Part shown: piece after piece, positions 51,301 to 59,394 of the stretch | Layout: every line of letters starts with the position of its first letter | Numbering within the stretch: position 1 is the stretch's first letter | DNA from: Candidatus Nitrosotenuis uzonensis | GTDB lineage: Archaea > Thermoproteota > Nitrososphaeria > Nitrososphaerales > Nitrosopumilaceae | NCBI RefSeq assembly: GCF_000723185.1 | Contig: NZ_CBTY010000009.1 | Location: 310,001-374,000, forward strand | Direction: 5' to 3' | Length of the DNA: 64,000 nucleotides | Notes under the pieces: model-generated | Databases searched by the model: none | The model's input: the letters and a program-made list of their open reading frames with translations, nothing else | Told to the model about the DNA's origin: nothing | Position numbers and translations under genes: made by a program

Positions 51301-52086
51301 CTAGTTTGCCAGGCCCAAGTTCTTTAGAACTTTGGCTGTGAACGGATAGACACATGCGGGCGCACCGTTTGATGTGCGGAATATCAGCTCCATTCCCTGT
51401 CTGCATTCTACGTTTTGCGGTTTGACGCCGCTCTTTACCTGTTGCAGTGGTGCAGGTACATCCCTTGCAGGCTCTGCTGGCTTTTCAACCATCGACTTTC
51501 CAGTTACTGCTATTGCGTCAAGGAAGACGTTGGTCCTTGAGCTTCTGCTCTCATCCACAGTCTGAATCAGTATTGCAGACGCATCAACTGGCTTGGCAAC
51601 GACAAAAGAGAATTCCAGGCTTGTCGTGAACTGGTCAATCGGTGTCGGCTTGACAGAGACGTCCTTTAGGATGCCTTCTGGGTCAACAAGACTGACACTT
51701 TGCACTCCTGTGAAGGCCTGGTTGTATATTATTGTGGCAATCTCGTTCCTGTTGCGGTCGTCCTTATAGTCGGCAATTGATAGCGCAACCTCTCGTATTC
51801 CGGATATTCCGTTGTTCTCATGTACTATCAGGGTTGCCTTTACTTGTCCGCCGGTCTTTACGTTTGTTGTGGTGACAGTCTGGATTTGGTGGGCAACATC
51901 AAAGGCTCTGCCGTTGATTGTCAATCCCTTTTCCACGACTCTCTGTCCGTTGTCCAAGACGCCAAGTGTTGGCGCTTCGCAGTCTCTGCTACAGTTTGCA
52001 TTTTCTGCATACACGTTAACTGTTAGCAATGATACTGATGACAGCATAGCAGCAGCTATTAGCAATGTAAATAGTGCCTTTATCAT
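51301..52086 (-). CDS. Secreted protein with C-terminal cysteine module
   Basis: This is a 261-residue protein with a signal peptide (residues 1-27, ending VYAEN). A cysteine pair CSRDC follows. The middle 150 residues look like a beta-sandwich. The last 35 residues are the shared module C-x3-M-x-L-I ... PACVYPFTAKVLKNLG. A role outside the cell is likely. Converges with the PadR gene. No known domain was named. Confidence 0.55.
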   Translation of the reverse strand: MIKALFTLLIAAAMLSSVSLLTVNVYAENANCSRDCEAPTLGVLDNGQRVVEKGLTINGRAFDVAHQIQTVTTTNVKTGGQVKATLIVHENNGISGIREVALSIADYKDDRNRNEIATIIYNQAFTGVQSVSLVDPEGILKDVSVKPTPIDQFTTSLEFSFVVAKPVDASAILIQTVDESRSSRTNVFLDAIAVTGKSMVEKPAEPARDVPAPLQQVKSGVKPQNVECRQGMELIFRTSNGAPACVYPFTAKVLKNLGLAN

Positions 52087-52201
52087 TGGCTAAACTCGAG
52101 CCCAGACGTAATTAAATCCTATGTAGGATACGTACCTGCCTGTATTCTGATCGGCCTCCTATGGAGAATCGATAAATAATTCTCGTCTGTGATCCTGTTT
52201 G

Positions 52202-53074
52202 TTGAATATCAGAAAGCTCATCAGCAGGCCAGGGCCGCTTGTCATCCCCGGAGTGTACGATGCCATCGGCGCAAAGATAGCTCAGAAGGCAGGATTTGAG
52301 GCAATGTTCCAGACAGGGTACGGCACGTCTGCAACTTTGTTTGGGATGCCCGACTATGGATTCATCGGAGCGACGGAAACTGTAGATAACGCAAGAAGAA
52401 TTTGCAGGGCAGTATCGGTGCCTGTAATAGTGGACTCTGACACAGGATACGGAAACGCGCTGAGTGTCTGGAAGCTTGTAAGCGAGCTTGAAAGTGCCGG
52501 GGCTGCAGGGATGTTTCTTGAGGACCAGAGGTGGCCCAAAAGGTGCGGCCACATGGCAGGCAAGGAAGTTGTGGAAAAGGAAGAGTATGCAGAAAAGATC
52601 CAGGCTGCGCTAGATGCAAGACGCAGTAAGGACTTTGTCATAGTTGCGCGGACCGATGCTAGGGCAACAAGAAGCCTTGATGAGGCAATAGAGAGGGGCA
52701 GATACTACAGGAAGATAGGTGCCGACATTGTATTTGTCGAGGCGCCAAAGACCATAGATGAGATGAGGCAGATAGGCAAGGCCATCAACGCCCCCCTTGT
52801 GGCAAACATGATAGAGGGCGGTGCTACGCCCCTGATACCATCAAAGGAGCTTTACAGGATGGGCTTTAAGATAGTGCTGTACCCGCTCTCGGTGCTATAT
52901 GCCAACACGTTTGCCACTATGCGGGTGCTCAAAGAGCTAAGAAAATCCGGCACAACATCAAAGGTAGGAAAAAATCTTGTAAGCTTTGATCAGTTCAACG
53001 ATATTGTCGAGCTTCCAAAGTTCAGGAACCTTGAGCTGCGCTACAAAAGTGAGAAAATAAAAAAGTACAAGTAA
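52202..53074 (+). CDS. Isocitrate lyase/PEP mutase-family lyase
   Basis: This protein is about 290 residues with a TTG start (52199 or 52202). The TIM-barrel lyase has the Mg2+ site region VDSDTGYGN, EDQRWPKRCGH with the catalytic Cys motif K-R-C-G-H, and ARTDAR. The Cys in KRCGH speaks for a C-C lyase such as methylisocitrate lyase rather than a PEP mutase. The true substrate in ammonia-oxidising archaea is not established. It ends 8 bases before the convergent alba gene. Confidence 0.8.
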   Translation: MNIRKLISRPGPLVIPGVYDAIGAKIAQKAGFEAMFQTGYGTSATLFGMPDYGFIGATETVDNARRICRAVSVPVIVDSDTGYGNALSVWKLVSELESAGAAGMFLEDQRWPKRCGHMAGKEVVEKEEYAEKIQAALDARRSKDFVIVARTDARATRSLDEAIERGRYYRKIGADIVFVEAPKTIDEMRQIGKAINAPLVANMIEGGATPLIPSKELYRMGFKIVLYPLSVLYANTFATMRVLKELRKSGTTSKVGKNLVSFDQFNDIVELPKFRNLELRYKSEKIKKYK

Positions 53075-53081
53075 AGAGACC

Positions 53082-53369
53082 TTAAGGTGCGTTTCTCTTT
53101 ACTTCGATTTCGATTGTCGATACGTTTCGTGACTTACCGTCTTTTGATTCGAGCTGTTCAGAGCCTATCTTTATTTCGCCTATAGAGTATCCAGCATTCT
53201 CTGTCTTTCGCGAGATGATTTGTGCAACGTCTACTGCACGTCCTATGCTGAGTCCTCTGGCTTTGATATGCACTGCTGGCAAGTTCGCCAATTGAATGAG
53301 CGTGGATGTTACATACGCCATCAAAGGTTTCTTGCCAATGAAAATTACGTCTCTGTTTTCGCTGGACAT
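53082..53369 (-). CDS. albA: Alba DNA/RNA-binding chromatin protein
   Basis: This protein is 95 residues from the ATG at 53369. VIFIGKKPLMAYVTST carries the Lys-Lys pair known from Alba (acetylation and DNA contact). IKARGLSIGRAVDVAQII follows as in the family. It coats DNA or RNA as dimers. A longer frame to 53429 adds a non-conserved tail. It is divergent from the HEAT protein gene. Confidence 0.92.
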   Translation of the reverse strand: MSSENRDVIFIGKKPLMAYVTSTLIQLANLPAVHIKARGLSIGRAVDVAQIISRKTENAGYSIGEIKIGSEQLESKDGKSRNVSTIEIEVKRNAP

Positions 53370-53465
53370 GTCATCATAGGAATATTTGGATAATTTAAAG
53401 CTAAAACGGATTTTGCGTGCATATTCCAAAATTTCTTATTTGCATTGCGGCAATACCAATCTAAA

Positions 53466-53996
53466 ATGAGCTCATTTGAGCGGATTTGCAAGATATTGAG
53501 GGAAGGAACAAAGGATGAAAAGAAAAAGATGCTCGAGTCGCTCTCCCAGACGGACGATCCCAAAATAATAGACAAGATAGTATCAAGGCTTGATGATGCT
53601 GACATTGAGATAAGGGGTGAGGCGTTCAGTGCATTATTGCTAAACAGTAACGAGATATCTGATATTCTGGTAAAAAGTCTTGGGCATCAGAGCAAGAACG
53701 TCAGGGGGTACCTGGCGCTCGTTCTTGCCAACAGGAACTCGCATGAGGCCATACCGTCTATAATCGCACTTGCAGATGATCAGAGCGCGATGGTAAGATC
53801 TTGTGCAGTTGGTGCCCTAGGACACCTGAAGGCGCGCCAGGCAGTGCAGACAATAGCAAAGTGCCTTGCCGATCCGAACATCGAGGTCAGAAAGAGTGCG
53901 ATTAAATCAGCAATAGACATAGGCAGCCCCGACCTGCTTGAGAGCGTTGAGAGTGAGGATCCGGAGATAAGGCAGATGCTAGAGTCGGTAAAATGA
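53466..53996 (+). CDS. HEAT-repeat protein
   Basis: This protein is 176 residues from the ATG at 53466. It is built of four or five helix pairs of about 31 residues (for example DPKIIDKIVSRLDDADIEIR and AVQTIAKCLADPNIEVRKSA), the HEAT/PBS-lyase type of repeat. It is a likely protein-binding scaffold. The stop is 4 bases from tRNA-Ala on the other strand. Confidence 0.8.
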   Translation: MSSFERICKILREGTKDEKKKMLESLSQTDDPKIIDKIVSRLDDADIEIRGEAFSALLLNSNEISDILVKSLGHQSKNVRGYLALVLANRNSHEAIPSIIALADDQSAMVRSCAVGALGHLKARQAVQTIAKCLADPNIEVRKSAIKSAIDIGSPDLLESVESEDPEIRQMLESVK

Positions 53997-54000
53997 TAAA

Positions 54001-54074
54001 TGGACCGGGAGGGATTTGAACCCTCGATCTCACCCATGCCAAGGGCGTATCCTACCAGTCTAGACGACCGGCCC
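54001..54074 (-). tRNA. tRNA-Ala (GGC)
   Basis: This is a 74-base cloverleaf with acceptor GGGCCGG/CCGGTCC, discriminator A, anticodon loop TTGGCAT (GGC) and T-stem GAGGG/CCCTC. The G3-U70 wobble pair, the main alanine identity element, is present and supports the assignment. Confidence 0.92.
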
Positions 54075-54199
54075 AATTAACCAGAAAACTTCTGATCGAT
54101 TACCAAGCTGTAGACTGATTATTTACGTTTAGCTAGAAGTGGAAAAAATTGATTATCAACTAACATAAAATATTTAACCGTCATAGCCGAGGTCTGTCT

Positions 54200-55042
54200 G
54201 TGGTTGTAGAAAACAAGGCTACCCTTACTTATGTTCAACTACTAAAAGAGGACTTGGCTATTTTCAGGCTAGTTCCAAACGACGGCATCATCCCTGACTA
54301 CAAGGCAGGACAGTTCATCACAATAGGGATGAATGTGCCAAGCGAGGGAAAGGTCATCAGGCGCGCGTATTCCATTGCATCACATCCTGAGAATAAAAAA
54401 TTCATCGAGCTTGTAATCAGGTGGGTAAGAAAACCATTACCTGGCAGGCTTACAACACAGCTGTTCAACGCAAAGGAAGGCGATGAGGTAACATGGGTCA
54501 AGCCAACGGGCGCAGCACTGCTCATCAATGACAAACTCCCGGACGGCAGAAAAGATGAACGACGTATAGTATGCCTTGGCGGAGGAACCGGGATTGCCCC
54601 ATTTGTCAGCTTTGCGCAGCATTTGCACGCAATAGGTGATAAAAGGGAGATTGTTGTGCTGCATGGGGCAAGCTATGTCGATGAGCTAAGCTACAAGCAG
54701 CTTTTCACTGATTTGGAGATGGAGAGCATAGACAGGGGACGTGACAAGTGGAACTTTAGATACCGCGCCGCAATAAGCAGGCCGCAGGAATGGTTTAACA
54801 GGTCGTGGAGCGGCCAGGCAGGCAGGGTGGAGACTTTTCTTAGATCAAAGGACGGTGAGCCCTCGCCCCTTGAGCAGATGATAGGAGAAAAGGTCACGCC
54901 GCAGAACACAATGTTCTACATATGTGGCTGGCAGGGAACTATAGATGGCTGCATGGACTATCTTGGGGCAAAGGGATTTGTCACCGAGAGAAACAAGCGT
55001 CCTGACGGAAGCTTTGAAGTAAAGTTCGAGTCGTACGGGTAA
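54200..55042 (+). CDS. Ferredoxin/flavodoxin-NADP+ reductase-like flavoprotein
   Basis: This is a 280-residue FNR-family protein. RRAYSIASHP (R-x-Y-S) binds FAD, GGGTGIAPFVSF binds NAD(P), and the C-terminal part ends FYICGWQGTIDG ... EVKFESYG. It moves electrons between NAD(P)H and a small carrier, which is relevant to a cell whose complex I lacks the NADH module. A GTG start at 54200 fits a TATA-like element (about 54167-54176). Confidence 0.82.
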   Translation: MVVENKATLTYVQLLKEDLAIFRLVPNDGIIPDYKAGQFITIGMNVPSEGKVIRRAYSIASHPENKKFIELVIRWVRKPLPGRLTTQLFNAKEGDEVTWVKPTGAALLINDKLPDGRKDERRIVCLGGGTGIAPFVSFAQHLHAIGDKREIVVLHGASYVDELSYKQLFTDLEMESIDRGRDKWNFRYRAAISRPQEWFNRSWSGQAGRVETFLRSKDGEPSPLEQMIGEKVTPQNTMFYICGWQGTIDGCMDYLGAKGFVTERNKRPDGSFEVKFESYG

Positions 55043-55301
55043 GACAATTCATTTTACTCTCATATTGTTAGGTTGAGAGTTTGCAACATGCTATGCATTG
55101 AATCTGTCATTCTAAAATTATGGAATAATGCGATAAAATCTAGAGCATTCTTATTACTGTGAATTAGTATAGCCTAAGCAATACAGGTCACTGCTAAATT
55201 TGCCTACCAAAAATGCGGGAATTGCTATTGGCATTTTGCGGGCCAGTGGCTTGTTTTATTTTCAAAAATTATTTATCAGAAAAAGAGCTGCCAGAGTGTA
55301 A

Positions 55302-55646
55302 TTGAAGGACATCCTCATAGAAATGAACAAGAGCATCAGACCGAATGTCGAGTTTTCAGGTGCCATTACGGTAAACTATGCCGGAAACTACGACTCGGTA
55401 GTGCTGAACACCCAGATACTTGACTCCAATGAGCTGATGCTGTTTACCTCGCTTAACGGCAAAAAGATCTCATCGAGGAGCTCGCGCCTTTTTATCAGCA
55501 AGGACGTCATGCTTCAGAACAGGGCCGAGTTTTCCGCCATAATTACTTTTGAGCCGCAAAAAAGGTACGAGGTCAAATTCCGGGCATCAATAATAGAGCA
55601 GCACAAAGAGGTTGAAAGTGACGTGTTTTTTGCAGAGCTTGCCTAG
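55302..55646 (+). CDS. Conserved hypothetical protein
   Basis: This is a 114-residue beta-rich soluble protein, with alternating strands such as SGAITVNYAGNYDSVVLNTQ. No known family was recognised. A TTG start at 55302 fits a TATA element (about 55266-55276); an ATG at 55323 is the alternative. It overlaps the convergent cupredoxin gene by 4 bases. The 259 bases upstream hold only a short inverted repeat (AAAATGC/GCATTTT). Confidence 0.5.
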   Translation: MKDILIEMNKSIRPNVEFSGAITVNYAGNYDSVVLNTQILDSNELMLFTSLNGKKISSRSSRLFISKDVMLQNRAEFSAIITFEPQKRYEVKFRASIIEQHKEVESDVFFAELA

Positions 55647-56110
55647 AATCTCTGCTTTGTTACAATCAGCTTGCCCTTCATCCACGGGTGCGGTTGACAA
55701 TGGTATTCTATTTCGGTGTCCTCTGTGAACAGGAACTCGTATGTCTCCCCCGCCTTTATGACCCCTGGCGAGCCAAACTGACCGCTGTACGAATCGGCCA
55801 CATTGTGGTCTGGCGTAACAGTATGCGGCGTATCATCAGAGTTGTGCCAGATAACTTTGTTGTCTATTCCAAGCTGTATGTTGACAAGCTTTGGCACAAA
55901 GTTGTCCTTTTGGTCCGGAAGTGCGGATCCGGGGATTATGTCAATTTTTGTGACATCGACCGGCTCTAGTATTTCGTGCGAGACTGACGGCTTTGCCGAT
56001 TCTTCTGGAAGGTAATACATTTGATAGTATCCTATTCCCATTGCAACGCCGACAATGACTGCTATTATGCCAATCCCATATGCATGACTTGATGTTGGGG
56101 TATTGCTCAA
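55643..56110 (-). CDS. Membrane-anchored blue-copper protein (plastocyanin-like)
   Basis: This is a 155-residue protein with an N-terminal membrane helix (about 10-30) and an outer cupredoxin domain. Type 1 copper ligands are the His in DTPHTVTP, then Cys, His and Met in YHCQPHPWMKG. Such proteins replace cytochrome c as electron carriers in ammonia-oxidising archaea. Its nearness to the Rieske/cytochrome b genes suggests it takes electrons from that complex, which is inference. Confidence 0.9.
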   Translation of the reverse strand: MSNTPTSSHAYGIGIIAVIVGVAMGIGYYQMYYLPEESAKPSVSHEILEPVDVTKIDIIPGSALPDQKDNFVPKLVNIQLGIDNKVIWHNSDDTPHTVTPDHNVADSYSGQFGSPGVIKAGETYEFLFTEDTEIEYHCQPHPWMKGKLIVTKQRF

Positions 56111-56147
56111 CGATTTTTTGGGATGTTGTAATTCTTATAAAGCTTGC

Positions 56148-56537
56148 CTAAGAAAAGTCGTATCTCCAGTGATTAAAGATCGCCGCCTGCTTTTTATCAA
56201 ATGTCAACAATTCCACTCTCATCTCTTTTGCAAGTGCGACAAACATGGTGTCGTAGACAGGCACTTTGGTTTTTACCGCAAAATCATATGCATTTTTCAT
56301 AGTTTCAACTTTTGGTGTCAGGAGTTGTATTGTGCCGGAGGATATCAGATCAAAAAGTGCATCCACTATAGGTTGACCATCTTTAATCCGTCTTAGCAAT
56401 GTTTGGTGTTTCCATACAGCATTTAGAATCTCATGCAGACCATAACTAGCAGTACAGACAATCTGATCATCGAATAATGAGGCGTTGTTGAAAAGTCCTT
56501 CCACGATATAACTTGTATCTGCAACTACGACTCTCAA
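56148..56537 (-). CDS. vapC: VapC-type PIN-domain toxin
   Basis: This is a 129-residue PIN nuclease. Conserved acidic residues appear in VVADTSYIVEG, around the central Glu in GLHEILNAVWK, and in VYDTMFVALAK and LLTFDKK. VapC toxins cut tRNA or rRNA. It overlaps vapB by 4 bases. It sits between the cupredoxin and cytochrome b genes. Confidence 0.85.
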   Translation of the reverse strand: MRVVVADTSYIVEGLFNNASLFDDQIVCTASYGLHEILNAVWKHQTLLRRIKDGQPIVDALFDLISSGTIQLLTPKVETMKNAYDFAVKTKVPVYDTMFVALAKEMRVELLTFDKKQAAIFNHWRYDFS

Positions 56538-56752
56538 CGTGTATCTCTGTCAGCTCTTATCATGGCAACTATTTCTTCAGTTGTAGTCACACGGTTTTTC
56601 TTTTGGTATTCTTTTAATTTTTTCAGAGTTTCCACGGATTTTTTGTTGTTAACGTACAGGCGTATTGCCTCCCTCACAACATCAGATATTTTACCATATT
56701 TTTCAAGTGTCGATTTTTCCTCATCAGATAATCGCACATTTATTGTTGCCAT
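56534..56752 (-). CDS. vapB: VapB-type antitoxin
   Basis: This is a 72-residue protein. The N-terminal ribbon-helix-helix (ATINVRLSDEEKSTLEKYGK, then SDVVREAIRLYVNN) binds DNA, and the C-terminal charged part should bind VapC. ATTAC/GTAAT arms at 56755-56776 lie between the start and a TATA-like AAAATATT, a likely operator. Confidence 0.83.
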   Translation of the reverse strand: MATINVRLSDEEKSTLEKYGKISDVVREAIRLYVNNKKSVETLKKLKEYQKKNRVTTTEEIVAMIRADRDTR

Positions 56753-56754
56753 AC

Positions 56755-56776
56755 ATTACGTATTACGCAGTGTAAT
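56755..56776. promoter_or_regulatory. Possible vapBC operator
   Basis: ATTAC and GTAAT arms flank 12 bases, next to the vapB start and before a TATA-like AAAATATT. The left arm is also repeated directly (TTACG twice). The pattern is short, so this is tentative. Confidence 0.35.
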
Positions 56777-56845
56777 ATTTTAACATTAGATGCGACCAAA
56801 AATATCAATCCGACGAGGATCTTGTAACAAAATAAGATGGAAGAA

Positions 56846-58327
56846 TTATTTTGACTCGGGTTTTGGAGCCTCGCCTGGGAGCTCCTTTGTCTCTTCCTGC
56901 TTTATTTCGGATGGCTGCGGTGCCTCTATCTGCGGCTCTTGTGTCTGTGCCGGTGGCGGTGGCGGCGGCCTTTTTGCCTCACTTAGTGCATACCTGTATA
57001 CGTGGAACAGTCCTGCAAACACTATCAGTATCAGGCCGGTAAAGAACAGCGAGAGGTTGTTCAGTCCAGTGATGGCCGCATTGTAGGCGGCAATGTTCAG
57101 GTATACTTGGAACGCGATGAGGCCGACGATTATCCAGTTGAGCCACTTTTGTGAAAGTCTTATCTCTGCTACCTGCTTTGGCCCCTTTTCCTTTCTTAGC
57201 TTTGCCTTGCGCTCTGCCTCCTGGGCCATTTTTATCATCATGTAGCTGAATCCAAAGCCAAGTGGCACCAATAGTATCATGACCAGATAGAAGAAGACAG
57301 GGTCAATTACCAGCCTTTGCACCAGTGGAATGGTAGTGTCCGGAGGGATGTAAAAGCCCCAGTATGTGGTCACCATTATCTGGGCAATTCCTGTTATTCC
57401 AAATGCCGTGATAATCGGTCTGTCCTTCCATGAGAACTTTTTGTATCTATCCATGAATGGTATTAGCAATAACGCCCCTATGAATAGGCCTGGCCAGAGC
57501 ACTCCCGTTACGAACTTGTCATACTGGGTCCTCAAAAAGGCGTAAAGACCCGTCAGGTACCACTCTGGAACTGTGATGCCGGGCGGCACGGTGGGCTCGA
57601 ACTTGAAGCCCATGTCAATTGGGAATACTCCTCCCGTTATCAGTATGGCCCCAGAAATTGCCATGACCATCGGCACGTCAAATACCAGAAATCTTGGAAA
57701 GTGAACAGCCATAAGTCCGAGCATCACCAGTGGCAGAATGAACACGTGCTGCGCGTAGAATCTTAGCACAAAGTCGGAAAATCCCGAGCCGAACATGGCA
57801 TCGCGTATGGTGGGCCCAGCTATCGGTATAGAGTTGGTAAGTGATGCAGCTATGCTGATTGCAAGCTCGGCCCTCTCTGAGAATATTATATCGTATCCTG
57901 TGAACGCCTCAAGTATTGTCACGGTACCCAGTATGACACCTGTTACCCAGAGGACTTCGTTTCTTATCTTGTATCGCCCGCTGAAATACTGGTAATACAT
58001 GTGCAGTATGGCAAGCAACACCATGGCGTTGGAGCCGTGGTAGTGGATGTTTCTTATGTGGAATCCGTAGGGAACTACGTTGTTTATCTTCTCTACGCTG
58101 TCCCAGGCCCTATCAAGTATTGGCATGTAATAGAACATTAGCAGCGCGCCGGAGATCCCAAGTATTACAAATACGATGAATGTGAGCATTCCTAAAAATC
58201 CGAACGGGCTGACAAATCTTGATGGGAACGAGAATTTTATTCCAGTGAATATGGTCCTCTCAAGGCCGTCCCACAGCCAGTAGAAAAAGTTGACTGCGCC
58301 TGTGCGCCTACTTAACGAAACGGCCAT
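56846..58327 (-). CDS. Cytochrome b of the bc1-type complex
   Basis: This is a 493-residue protein with about nine membrane helices. Haem-ligand His pairs are visible in the helices IHYHGSNAMVLLAILHMYY and HVFILPLVMLGLMAVH. PEWYLTGLYAF stands where PEWY of the quinol site is expected. The last 45 residues are a cytosolic or outer tail rich in Pro and Glu. It oxidises quinol together with the Rieske protein, whose gene overlaps by 20 bases. Confidence 0.93.
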   Translation of the reverse strand: MAVSLSRRTGAVNFFYWLWDGLERTIFTGIKFSFPSRFVSPFGFLGMLTFIVFVILGISGALLMFYYMPILDRAWDSVEKINNVVPYGFHIRNIHYHGSNAMVLLAILHMYYQYFSGRYKIRNEVLWVTGVILGTVTILEAFTGYDIIFSERAELAISIAASLTNSIPIAGPTIRDAMFGSGFSDFVLRFYAQHVFILPLVMLGLMAVHFPRFLVFDVPMVMAISGAILITGGVFPIDMGFKFEPTVPPGITVPEWYLTGLYAFLRTQYDKFVTGVLWPGLFIGALLLIPFMDRYKKFSWKDRPIITAFGITGIAQIMVTTYWGFYIPPDTTIPLVQRLVIDPVFFYLVMILLVPLGFGFSYMMIKMAQEAERKAKLRKEKGPKQVAEIRLSQKWLNWIIVGLIAFQVYLNIAAYNAAITGLNNLSLFFTGLILIVFAGLFHVYRYALSEAKRPPPPPPAQTQEPQIEAPQPSEIKQEETKELPGEAPKPESK

Positions 58328-58907
58328 ACCCCACTACTCCATTTTCATTTGGCGAGAACTTTGCTGGAAGAATCCAGAGATCCCCGCTGGCATCTGCCTC
58401 CAGTTCCAGTTTTGCCAGCGTGTTTGACGGTGGCGCCTGAAGCGATGCAGGTCCTGCAAATGCAGTCCCAGTCAGAGGATTGTACATGCTTCCATGGCAC
58501 GGACACTCACCTCTCTTTCTTCCCTCTTGAGGCCAGTACTTCCACAGGCACCACAGATGAAGGCAGACCATGCTGTATGCTCGGAACGAGCTCACATCAT
58601 TTTTCTCGCCGCCAAGTTCTGCAGGAAGCCTGATGAACTGCCATTTCCTGAATGCCTCCTCATCTAGCACCCTGTCCCCGGTTTGCGGGTACGTAATGAC
58701 TTCGGCATGATTTACTGGAAAAGTGTTAACATTTGCCTGGTTTCCATCAGGTAAAATTACCGGTACCTTTTCTAGTTTTGCAGCGTCCGGGTTTGGCATG
58801 AACTTGCCCCACGGAACAAATGGGGCAAATGTGAGCGCAGTTCCTGCAGCACCCATGAGCTTTAAAAAGTCCCTTCTTGATAGTGTACTAGGGCTTTGTT
58901 CAGGCAT
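58308..58907 (-). CDS. Rieske iron-sulfur protein
   Basis: This is a 199-residue protein with a twin-arginine N-terminus (SRRDFLKLMGAAGTAL) that also anchors it. The 2Fe-2S ligands are in MVCLHLWC and ECPCHGSMYNP (C-x-H and C-x2-H). It takes electrons from quinol and passes them to a copper protein. It is co-transcribed with cytochrome b. Confidence 0.93.
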   Translation of the reverse strand: MPEQSPSTLSRRDFLKLMGAAGTALTFAPFVPWGKFMPNPDAAKLEKVPVILPDGNQANVNTFPVNHAEVITYPQTGDRVLDEEAFRKWQFIRLPAELGGEKNDVSSFRAYSMVCLHLWCLWKYWPQEGRKRGECPCHGSMYNPLTGTAFAGPASLQAPPSNTLAKLELEADASGDLWILPAKFSPNENGVVGYGRFVK

Positions 58908-59054
58908 GTACGTTCTTACGTCAAATGGGCTGTCAAATAAGCCTTTTTTCGATCCAAGATTGGTAATAAGGGAAAAGTGATAACAGTATACAGACAGCCA
59001 AGGTAACGGTAAATAATCAGGATATCATATCAAGGTAACATTTGATAAAAATGA

Positions 59055-59195
59055 GAAGTTTGCTACACTGGTCAGTGTCTAGAGTTCCCTAATACCATCT
59101 AAAGGAAAAACCATTAACGAGCTGAAGAAAAACATGAGAGATCATAGAGATATGCTAGAACCCGTGCCAGATGAAATAGTAAACAAAATTGAGTC
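59055..59195 (+). pseudogene. Decayed hicB antitoxin
   Basis: Codons from 59055 read EVCYTGQCLEFPNTI, which aligns with GGYSGRCLELPAAI of the intact hicB at 11818. Two bases are then missing, and the frame resumes with KGKTINELKKNMRDHRDML, matching the second half. No start codon or full frame is left. The end is approximate. Confidence 0.6.
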
Positions 59196-59207
59196 GCCTA
59201 ATCATAT

Positions 59208-59380
59208 TGGCGTGAATCGGGGTTTTGCAGAAATTCGGGTTTTATGCAGTACGACAGCGCGGCAGTCACATCACCATGTACTGTGATGGAAGACCGGTTC
59301 CAGTACCAAATGATCCAATAGCGGAAGGAGCCTTGAGGGCGATCTTGGAAAAGATGGCAAAAGCAAGGAAGATTTTCTAA
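59208..59380 (+). pseudogene. Decayed hicA toxin
   Basis: A WRE start at 59208 is followed by a frameshift, then LQKFGFYAVRQRGSHITMY and VPVPNDPIAEGALRAILEKM to a stop at 59380. The catalytic histidine context (RQRGSH) is intact and aligns with hicA at 12027. The gene cannot make a full protein. Confidence 0.7.
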
Positions 59381-59394
59381 AAGATTGTAGGAAT

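Noticed and set aside
55225-55260. AAAATGC/GCATTTT inverted repeat as a terminator or riboswitch
   Set aside because: The stem is only 7 bp with a long loop and no T run follows at once; it was not strong enough to list.
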